NCBI GenBank assembly: GCA_907164885.2
Contig: OU015496.1
Span: 163,419,850-163,483,849 of the forward strand
DNA: 64,000 nt
Direction of reading: 5' to 3'
Source: Dolomedes plantarius
Lineage: Eukaryota > Arthropoda > Arachnida > Araneae > Dolomedidae
Shown: positions 47,201 to 58,700 of the stretch, piece after piece
Numbering within the stretch: position 1 is the first letter of the stretch
Layout of the letters: the number at the start of each line of letters is the position of its first letter
Translations under genes and position numbers: made by a program
Notes under the pieces: generated by a model
What the model was told of the DNA's origin: nothing
The model's input: only the letters and a program-made list of their open reading frames with translations
The model's database searches: none

Positions 47201-50200
47201 ATTATGTATTGTATGAAATAGTTCAAAATTTAAAGTATTAACCATTTAAAAAAATTAAATATTTTAAATTTTGATTTTATTTTTAACCGTTTTGGCGTTC
47301 AATCTTTTTAGTAAGAAAAAAATTTCCGTCTTTCTAGTGTTAAACATAAATGATAACAGAGATATAGCCATAAGAAACAACCAGTTTCCCTCTAATTGGG
47401 AGTTAGATGGCCTTATTCGGTCAAAAAATAGACTCTTGCTAATCTAGCCTATTTCGATTGAAATTCATAAGTAATAAACACTCTTCTGTGCATGTAGACT
47501 AATTATCACTTCTTTCATACGTACTCATAAATAATGAAGGTTCTTAATATAAATGGATTTTAATTCACATATTATTGAGCATTTTTAACATTAAATGGAA
47601 AATTTTGGTGCATTTCCCGGACTGATAAAATATGTCATACATAAAAGTAAAGTTTTGAAACCTTTTGAACTGTTTGACTGCAGCTAGATTTATATGCTGG
47701 TATGGGATACTACCTGGCTGGAACAGGGACTCCAGCCACATAGACTCTTAGGAGACTTAAGTGTAAAGTACTTACAATTTAGATTGATGTTTTCTTTGCT
47801 GTTTGCTAACAGCTCTTTTAAATTAATTTTCCTGTCTGCTAAGTTCTACCGGCAGTAATCCGTATGTAAATACGGTATACAAAATTCAGAAGCTGCAGAT
47901 AATAATCACGAAAAAAAGACGTATGAATGGCACTATCTACTTATGCTAAAAGTCAACAGTCTAAAGATAAAGATTTTCCACCTCCGGTGAGTGAAGCAGA
48001 CGGAATCAGTACTTACATTTGAGAACGGCCGACAGTTGCCAGTTGCTGAAGACTGTAAGCAAGTCAAGCCAGTCAGAAACTAACACCAGCGAATAAGAAA
48101 GCTTATTGGTAGGTAAAGGAATGTAATAAGTGACGTTGGAGTTTAGAGTGAGAAATATGAAAACAAAGTTAGATGTTTAATTGTATGAACTCCGAGCTGG
48201 AGTATAATTCACTCGTATAACATATCTGTTTTTGCTGTATTTTGTTCAACATCTTTGGCTCTACACTTAAGTCCAGTAAAACTATAGCTTATTACTGAGC
48301 ATAGTTTATTTTCCCTTTTTAGGCACTGGACCTTATCAATTAATATACTAGATTAAGGAAATTGGTAATTCTATACAGGGTAGAAACATTTCACACGTGG
48401 TGATAATTGCCCCAACACAGGCTATAGAGAATATTTTTCCGTTTGCGGAGCTTAACATTTCTATCAGCATTTTTTTCTGCTATATTTCATTAATGTTAGA
48501 CATAGTTTAATCTTTAAGTAAAGTATTTAATAATGTTTTCTCTTTTCTTGCAGATTTATGAAACACTAGAAGGTAAGAAATCTTTATTTCCACGGAAAAT
48601 CGAATGATGATGTAAGATCTAATGACGCATATCTCTTTTTTTTTCCTTTTCAGACATCAATATAGTACAACTAAAAGTATTTTTTTTAATTTCTAGTCTC
48701 TAACCGTATTTTCACTTTCATTATGAACTAGAATCTCAGTTATGTAATATTAAATGTAATGTCCATCTGAAAGACCAGGAAAGGAGCCTGCGTCTTTTAA
48801 ACTTGAGGATATTATGATATTAGCTGCCACTGACAGTAGCACACAAGCTACTACCGTGTTGGCGGGCTTTCGAATTCAGGTTAGTGCATAAGATTACGTC
48901 GTCCCGGACGGTCAGTCCACCCGACAAGTGTCCGACAAGTGTCAAACTGGAGATCGGGCTGCTTAGCAAGAGCCTGTATACTCAGCCGAAGGTTGATTTC
49001 CGCTGTTCGGTGATGTTTCTTATGGGCCTGGGCGCCGGACGAACAGTACAGATCTTGAATCCAGGTTAAGGCATTAATGCTTCTGAACTGACCCCTCATA
49101 GGCGAGTAACGTTGTTTCACCCACTAGGTGCAACCATAATAATAAAATAGAAACTAATCTCGTGACATGTATTTTCTAATGTGCCTGCTGAAAAAAAAAA
49201 CTACTTGAAAATGTGATCTGAAGCACCTTTTCACTATTTCATTTCTCCCGTGAAATCCTTTCTTTTTAATGCATCAGTATCACAAGTCAGTTATCAATAC
49301 CTACTTTTATTCGGACTATACTAAATTTTTTATTCATTATGAATATTTGCGTGTTCTTATTAAAGTCCTGTTTGCTGTAGCGTAATCACCATCTGCAAGG
49401 ATGGAGATGGATTCCTCTTCTCTTAACCTCTTAGCCTGAGTTTTACATCGTTCACTTCTTATCTTTTGTCTTATCTTTTGTGTTATCCATTCTTCTCCTA
49501 CTATGCATAGACCGTAAACACTGGGTAAGTCAATTAACAGTTTCAGTCAAATTTCTGCCAAACTTTTTGCTCCTTTGCTAAGCAGATAATCTTGAACATT
49601 ACATAAAGCGTTAAAAACATATTCCATAACTATCCCATAACAATGATTTACTTTATAGAGACTGATGAAACGGCAAGGGTCGTTGGAGGTAAAGATGCAG
49701 CATCAGGGCAGTTTCCATGGGCGGTAAGTTTGTCTCACATTATGTAGCATAATTTTAGCATCAGCTCAAAATTGAGAGTTTAAACCGGCACAACCCGTAC
49801 TTAGTTGATATATCTAAAATATATCTTGCTGATTTCTATCATCATTTTGCGAGTTTTTCGGACTGAAATTGAAGCTAGGGGAACTTGCTGTTTATATTAC
49901 ACACATGTTACCTTTAAGTTATTAAGACTAATTCGTTTTAACATTATATATTTCGTCTGGGAAAAAAAATCAGTATCATGTTCACCAAGTACCAGCAGTC
50001 AAATGATGCCTTAAAGAAGTGACGTTAACTGGTTATACTAAAAAAAGGAAACTGTGAAGAAAGCCAATCGTAAAACTGAAGAGGGAATACAGAGGTTAGT
50101 AAACGAAAAAACGCACATAATAAGGAAACAAAACTATAAAATGTGAAAGACAATAAAAAAGTAAAGCTCCTTTTTCTTGCTTCTTGATGTGACATAATCA

Positions 50201-52741
50201 TTTTTTTTGTGAACAAGTGATTCAACGTACGATTGCACTTCTTTGGACAAGTGTACACACACCCGCGCGCGCGCGTGCTGACATAGACATATGCATGCAT
50301 GTAAGCGTGCATATATGTTTGAAAAAAACTGAGACTGGAAATATGTAACGTTCTGGCTACATCACTGACCTCAATATGATAATCTTGGGGTCAGTGATGA
50401 GGTCAGTGATGTGGATTTAAAAGAGTTTTAAGGGTGCTTACAGTGCTCTCTGAGACCTATTTGACATAACCTTTGAAATTCGTAGCGTATTTTCTTAAAA
50501 GGAATGTTTTTTATTGTTAAAACGTTGTTTAAAGTCTTTACGATAAAAGTTTTACAACGAGAATAAAATAACCTTTACATTTAACAAAAAATAATTATAA
50601 AACACGGGTTTTTTCCTTCCAAATACGAATTTAAAAATGTGTTCAATGCTAATGTGCCTTTAGAAAATATTTTTGGGTCTAGAGATGCCTCTTGACGACA
50701 AACTGCTTTGATGGATGTTACAGTTCTATCTCATTAAGTATACTTTAAAGCTAAATCTCCTCTATAGGCCGCCCTGTACAAAAATGGAGATTTCATCTGC
50801 ACTTGTTCCATCATATCTGAAAATACTGTCCTGACAGCTGCTCACTGCGTCGTAACGTAAGTAAACTATTTTTGATCTCATAAAATACCTAAACTGACGA
50901 GCTAAAATCCTACTGTTGATTTTTTGAAACCTCTGGTCTTCTATAAAAACCATGTAGGGTGTTTTTTATGTTATAAACAGTTTTTATGTAATAAAGATAA
51001 AAAATGTTTACAAGGAAATTAAGAAAGTCGGTCATAGACTGAGATATTAGCCTAAGAAATATTACAGCTACGTTTATTATTATTTTTTTGTCCTGGTTAT
51101 TTTTTTACCAATAAAGCGTATGAGGTGAAACAACCGTTAGAGTTGGTTCACAGCAATACGGTCATCCTTGGGTTCGAGGTAGCATAATGGTAGCGCGTCG
51201 GCTTTCGATGCTGAGGGTGCTCGGATTGAATCCCGACAAGCGCCAATAAATGCCTCCCCATGCCGTACCCATATCCGGTGTCTAGGCCAGATATGGGCAC
51301 GTTAAATCAGTTAAGTCCCTCTATGAGGTCAGAGAGAGAGGGAGAGGATACCATCCCTCCAGATGTGGACCCTGGATCAAAATTGAGGTGGAGCCTGGCT
51401 AAATCGGACTCCGACCCTAGTGATGCCATTATAAACTGAAGCTGCAGCCTTCAGCCCGCTAGCCTATGTAGACTTGGCCTGGAATAAATTCCTGCTAGGG
51501 ACATTAGAAACAACAACAACAACAACAACAATAACTGCCATCCTTTATTATACGAGGGCTAATTCAATTAACACCCCTGGTTGAAATCTGATTCCAGAAC
51601 GGCTACAAATATTTACGCTCAAAGAAGGGGTAATAAATGCTCACAAACTGGGGTTTTGTATATCAGAGCTCTACTCATACGACTATCATCCGGTGAGAAC
51701 AATTTGGGAGCTGGTCCCCTTTTTTTAAATGTTTTTATTAATTCGCTTTCTTGTTTGTGTGTTTGTGTGTTTGTGTCGTACAAATCTTGCAATTGATTTT
51801 TTACTAACTTCCCGACTAGCTAGACATTTGAAACTTTTAGAATAGCCCAGAACATGATGACAATGTATCATTTTAATACTTTTAGCCATCTTTAAGCAGA
51901 ATTAAATTCATTTTCAGTTATTTTACGTTAATTTTGTTTTCTAGACTAGTGCAGCCATCTATTGGCCGGGACGGGAACGAAAAGTTAAATTCAAGTTAAC
52001 TTCCAATTGACTTCATTTTCTTTCAAGTTGATGGGATAATTCATCAAAAAAATTTTAAAAAAGTATTTATTAATACATAGAATTGTCAAGTTTATATGAT
52101 TCAACAGAAAATTTAAAAACATGGTATATAAAAAGTGCTTTTTATCTTGTAATTATATGGCAATAAGGTTTCTATTAGAAATGAGGGAGGAGGGAGTGTT
52201 TAAAAGAAAAAAAAAGTAGCAGAGCATATCAAAACTACTGCTAGTATTTTTGTTTTACGCCAAATGATTGATAGGAATCCCGAAAATTGCTGCAAGGAAA
52301 CTAGTGCAAATGAACAGAAAAAAATACCTTTGATATGTCTTTTCCCAAACAGTATGTTAACAGTGTGTAAGTTTATCAAAACATGAGTCACAATGATATA
52401 CTTGTAGTAACAGGATGAATATTTTAAAATCCATCCACTGAAAAATGGATGTTGAAAACATAACTCATCTCGCGTAAATGTTTGTGTACGAGAAAATAAA
52501 GGAGGCATTGTTATAAATAACTAGCTTTCCCTATGCCACTTGTTTCGAATAAATTTGTCTTATGTGAAAAGGATTTTACAACAAAAAACCATTTATCATG
52601 CCATGGGTGTAATTTTTTTTCAAATGCATGGTAAATCAAAAGAAGTATCAAGAAAATAAATTGCGTAAAGGATACTGATACTTGCCGATTCAGTTTGACT
52701 GAAATATGAAGTACGATAAGATACAAAGGATATTATGTATG

Positions 52742-52793
<52 letters not shown>

Positions 52794-55700
52794 ATACACT
52801 CTTCTGGATTTTTATTTCTTAATCCTACAACCCATTATTCTGACCATAAACCTTCTTGGAAAAAGTTCTTAGTTTATAAAAATGTTAAGATTTTATGTGC
52901 AAAATTTATTATTTTTACACATACACACATGGAATGTGCAGAAAAAGAAAACTTTTCAAATTTCGAAGGTATTATAAAAAAATCATGGTTTTTACTTCAG
53001 GGGTCTCTTTTGCATACTTCGTTATGGGAAAAAATTGTTTATAATCTAATATAGCAAAGTTCTATTATAATGTAACAAGACTACCTCAGATGTTTCCTTC
53101 AAAAGAAGCAAAATAACACTCTAAATAACGTGATCATCAGTTGACGATATTGTTAAACAGAAAGCTAAAATTCGTCGAGAAACCCCGATTACGTTGGACG
53201 TTGGTTAGTTAATTGGAAGCACTATAGACATCTCCAAAATGAGGGTTCAAGTAACCAGGATCTACATCTTATATCTGAAAGCTTCGAAACGATTACATTT
53301 GTATGTCTTCCTTAAGGTATTCCAATTAAGATGCCCGAATTGAGACCTACAAGTTAATGCCGATTTCAATCGGCAGCAAACATACAGGTCTACTGCGGTA
53401 TTTGAACCCGTAGATTCTGGTAACAGAGACGGGTAACAAAGTTTTCTTTTCATTCGGCCAGGGTATTAGTCTTCAGAAGACTAGTACCCTAAATCTAAGT
53501 GTCGCAAGATCGTCAATAGTGTCCCGCCTGTTGACAAACCTGGATCAAAGGTGTCATAGTATTTAAAGGATGTTCAACTGTTTTTAAACCGCTGAATTCA
53601 CTACAAATAACGTGTTTATTCGTGCAAAATAACTACGTGTTGAAGGCGATTTTCTTTTACAACCCACTTTGATAATCTCCCACGCGCTACTGAGAAACGC
53701 ACTTTGTGTATCCAAACATTAAAAATGGAGTGACAGCACTCACTCTAAAACCTTTGACCTTCCCACCGAGTCCATCATTTGTATTGAATATGCGATATAC
53801 ATGTCTAATATATGTAATTTCTATTGCTAGTGACGGGCGGACAGAACCCGCCAGTATATTCCACGCCATCGCCAACGTGAAGAAGAGTTCGCCAACCGTG
53901 CGAATCAACTTCTCCTCTATTATGGCCCACCCAGAGTACTCCGAATCAAACATAGAGAACGACATAGCCATCTTCAGGACAACTCAGCCCATCCCCTTCA
54001 GCAGCACCGTCCAACCCATATGTATTGCGCGCAGCGACACGTCAATGACGGAGTACGAAAACGCTACGGCCATGGGATGGGGCGACACCATGAGATTCAG
54101 AAGTAAGTAGCGTGTGTGGACTTAAAAGACATTTTTATTGTTAATTTTTTGTGTTTCTTGTATGTTAACTTTTTATGTGTTTATTAGTGATCACCAACAG
54201 ATGGCAGTGCTTCACTTGGTTGGGCTTTTCACTTTTCTGAAGTGGCAACTCAATAAGCTTCCAGAATTCCGTTTAAATGCCTTGGCAACTAGCATATTAA
54301 TAAGCAGTCGTGTAATGTTTAGCGCAGTGATGTGGTTTTAATTCATTGGTGATTTTAACGCTGGCGTATATTTTTAACATAAATATTTATTGTATTAACC
54401 TCATTTGTACTTGGGACCAGTTCTCCCATTCTTCGTTGTCACTGAGTTGAATTGCCGCCATCTTACAACGTTTGTGTTCTACTCAACATTTTACTGTTCG
54501 TGAAACTGGAATAAATATCTTCAAGTGAACTGTTATTCTGTTTAGCGTATATTTTACTTCCCATTGCTGTGACTCCAGACTACAAGGAAACTGAAGTAAG
54601 GATGTTCATCCATGCTTAACCTATTTATAGTTACTTCCCACATTAGTTCCATGGCAGTCTGTGCTGGGTTGGTTTTAATAACTTTATTTTAGGTTACCAA
54701 TTTACATACATTTGGCGCCTCCGCCATTGTTGTTTGTTTTCACATTACATTACATACTACTACTACACTATAGCGTGATGTACCAAAATCCTGCCAGAAA
54801 CTGGTTAACTCACTTTTCCTTAGGTAAATGCTTTGCACATTTTGGCCGTCCGCACACGGAGCAACTCAAAAGAAACTGATATAACCGTTATAACCGACTC
54901 CAATCACAAACCAGTCATGATGAGTCGTAACCTATGTAATTGAATGAAGCCATGCACACTGCGCAACTGGTTACAAACCCGTCAGCAGCGCGTTTGTAAT
55001 CAGTCGCAGGCAACTCAACGTGTCGAGTCGCTAGCAACTTCAGTCGCCAGTTTCTCTTGCGTTGTGAGTGTTATTACACAATCTATGATACAGCCGCTCT
55101 TTTGGCAAGCTGCCAAATGACGTAAACGAGTCACGTGACTTCTGCCTAGCGATGAAATGAAATTCTAACGTTTTTTTGTTGGATGGAATATGTGCGCCCA
55201 TATATACAGTCCATTTTTAAACGATTGATCAAAGACAATCTATTGTGACGATTTTTTAAAATAAATTAATTTCTGATAATAATTTAACTAAAAATAATGC
55301 CCGGAATAATGATGTACTTCCTTCCATGACAGGTCGCAAACTATTTATTTGAATCACTTTTGAGTCGGCCCGTGTGCGGAGCCGCATCACTAATGAGTTT
55401 GCAACCGATAAGCAATTTCAGTCGCTAACCAGTTGAGTTTCCTTTGAGTCGCTCTGTGTGCGGACGGCCTAAGTGTAGTACAAAAAGCTTTCATTTCCAA
55501 CCCTAGCATTTGCAAGTGTCCTCTACGATTGTTCTATGGCTATCGCACTCGCTTCAAGATTTATTATTATTTAAATCTTCACATTTTGCAAGATTCAGAA
55601 AAATCTACCTGGAAATACCCTTACTATGGAATGCCTTATAATCTATATACAGTATGCCCACTAAAGTCCCTTCCCACCCTCTTTACTTCAGAACGGCTGA

Positions 55701-58700
55701 TGCTATATTCATAAACGTGGTGTCTAGGTATAGTAAAGTAGTCATGCGCTACTGAATGAAACCACCTACCACACCACCTGGTGGAAAACTGCGGAGTTAG
55801 CATTCCTATCTCGAAAACGGAACGAGATAGGGAAAAAAAGTGATTTACAAAGTTGTAGAGCATCATCGATTTAGAAAGAAAAAATACCTTGTGGACATTA
55901 ATTCCAATAATAGAACGGTTAAAACGCGCATTTGTTTTTTCGTGATTTCCTACACTGTGACGTCACGAAACTTGAACGGAAGGAGAAATGATTATCTTTC
56001 GGGCAAAACACGACACCGCAATGTGCAGTGATATATCGCTTGTGATCCCCAATCAAAAGGACCGCGGTTCAAACCCCGAGGGTTGCATCCTTGTACTGAT
56101 TGTCTTTATAAACAGATTAGACAATATGTAGATCGTGTAAAATAGTGTCGCATCAACTCAACACAACTTGTGCTTTTTGTTCAAAATTTTTGTAGTATGC
56201 AAATACGTTAGAAATGTCACGCCTATTCACCTGAAACAGCTATAAAAGAGACATCTTCTTGGGGTTGTAGTATGTTGATGCTCTTGGTCATGGCTGAGTA
56301 TTCCAAAGCTGAGTATTGTGAGATGGTTTTACTGTACGGTGAATGTGGACGCAAGGCACGATCAGCAGCAAGGTTGTACCGAAAAAGTTTCAATGCAGGC
56401 CCGCATCCTTCTCATCAAAACATCCTAACTGTTGTAAAACGTTTAAGGGAGACGTTACTAGTCGTACTGCGTTACTAGTCGACCTCGATCCGGCAGACCA
56501 GCTAAGGTAGGACGGCAAGTTCAATCGAATGATGTATTAGCATACGCCCTCGCATATCCGAAATGCAACACAAGAGAGATTAGTCAACACTATGGCTTCT
56601 ACAAAAGTCCGGTTTGGAAAATCCTAAGTGAATTAGGCGCTCATCCATACCGACCAACGCCTCAACAGGTTTTAGTGGACGGGAATGCCGAGCGATGTTT
56701 TACCGACGTTCAACATCAAATGCGGTATGCTATTAACGTTTGGTGTGCAATTTACAATAACAAGCTGACTCAGGAACCAAATAATTGGGTATGGCGGTTT
56801 CGAAGAGTAGCCTCCACGTTTGCCTGATCTGACTCCACTAGACTTTTACCTATGGGGATACCTGAAACAGCAGGTGTATGCGACCCCTCCACAAACATTG
56901 CAGGACCTTAAACGACGCATTACGGACGCTTGTGTCAACGTGTCACGCTCTGTGCTCCAGCGTGTGCAACGTGACATTCAAACGAGGATCCAAATGTGCA
57001 TTGCAGCTGACGGTGAGAAGTTTGAACATCTCAAATAAAGGTATATTGTTATAACTAGTTGTTTTTTCTTTCTCAGATCGTTTTGTCACGGCACAATGTC
57101 GGAAATCACGAAAAAACAAATGCGCATTTTAACCGTTCTATTCTTCGTATTATTGTCCACAAGGTGTCTTTTCTTACTAAATCGATGATGTTCTACAACT
57201 TTGTGAATCACTTATTTTTCCTATCTCGTTCCGTTTTCGAGATAGGAATGCTAACTCCGCAGTTTTCCACCAGATGGCGCAGTTAAATTCAGTAGCGCAT
57301 GGCTACTTTACTATACCTAGACACCACTTTTATGAATATAGCAGCAGCCGCTCCGAAGTTAAGAGGGTGAGAAGGGAATTTAGTGGGCATACTGTATATA
57401 AAATAGTTGCATAACTGACTTACTGACTTACTGACTGACAAATAACGCACAGACCAAACCGCTGGACCTAAAGGGCTGAAATTTTGCATGGCGATTCTTC
57501 TTATAGCGTAGGGGTGCACGAAGAAAGATTTTTGAAAAATTCTTCTTAGATTTTTTAAATTTAAATTTTTAAGCTATTTTTGTAATATTTTTTTAAGTTT
57601 GCATTTAAAATAATAATCTGAGGGTTATAAAATTTATATCACGAGAAAGATCATAAAAATTCCTTTAAAATGAAATCTTTTTTAGAATCTTTACCTCCAA
57701 ATTGCTGATTTTTGGGGAATTTTTAAAGATTAATTTTTATAATTTAATTTATTAAATGCTGATCACGTGGTTTCTTTTCTTTTTGTGATACTTTAAACTA
57801 ATTTTGCGCCACGTGCATAACAACGGAATAAATTGACATAATTTTTTTTTCTTTCTAATGCGGCAGACGATTGGACATTATCCAAAAAAATTAAAATACA
57901 GTAAAAGAAATGTTCCTCAAACTGTACTATATTCTTTAGTATGTTCTAATAGATTTAATTTGAATATTTTCTTCTACATTATTTTGTCTATAAAAAAATC
58001 CATTACGATTTTTTTATACATATATATTTTTGGGAGCATTAATTGCATACATTGACCATTGTATTTAACTTGAATATACTTCGTAGCGAAGCACGGGTAT
58101 TCAGCTAGTCCCTCTGTAAATCCCTGTTTATATATCTTTGTGGAACTCTTAATATATTATACTTAATTTGGAAAAAAAGTTTCATAGGAGTAGCATATGG
58201 AAAAATATACAGCATCCCTAAAGTAAGCAGTAGTGGAATGTAACAAGAAGGGTAAGTTTCAGAAAAATCAAACCTCGTGTTGACCTAGAGTTTTTGAAGA
58301 AATTTTTAAAAGCCGTAAACCAGGTTTGTGTTCTATTTGGCGACTTTTTTCTGTCACTTTTGTAGATCACACGATAAAAATGCGCTGTGTCATCTCATAA
58401 AGAAAAATAGAATTCCAAAAACTGCCGTATTTGGTGAGACATCGCCCTCAAAAATTATAAAAGCATTAACGGTAACTGATCATAAATACAGACATCTCTC
58501 ACAGTACAGTGGAGTCCCAATAATCCGAAATGATTGGCACCAGACCCATTCCGAATTAACGAATTTTTCGGATTAAGCGAAATCATTCTTAAAATATACT
58601 TAAATTACATAATAACATGTGATTACTTAAATACTACATATTATGTGTGATTACACAGTTAATTTTATAAGGTCTGTCTAAAAATCACCAAATCCCGGGA

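Larger units (their letters stand above)
55650..57394 (+). mobile_element. Tc1/mariner-superfamily transposon with about 320 bp terminal repeats
   Basis: The left arm 55650-55970 (CAGTATGCCCACTAAA, GTCTAGGTATAGTAAAGTAG, ATCTCGAAAACGGAACGAG, AACGGTTAAAACGCGC) returns inverted at about 57078-57394. TA flanks both ends. The transposase between is shortened and frame-broken. Confidence 0.85.

Noticed and set aside
56029..56100. A functional tRNA gene
   Set aside because: The B-box is good but no convincing A-box, anticodon stem or acceptor pairing could be drawn.
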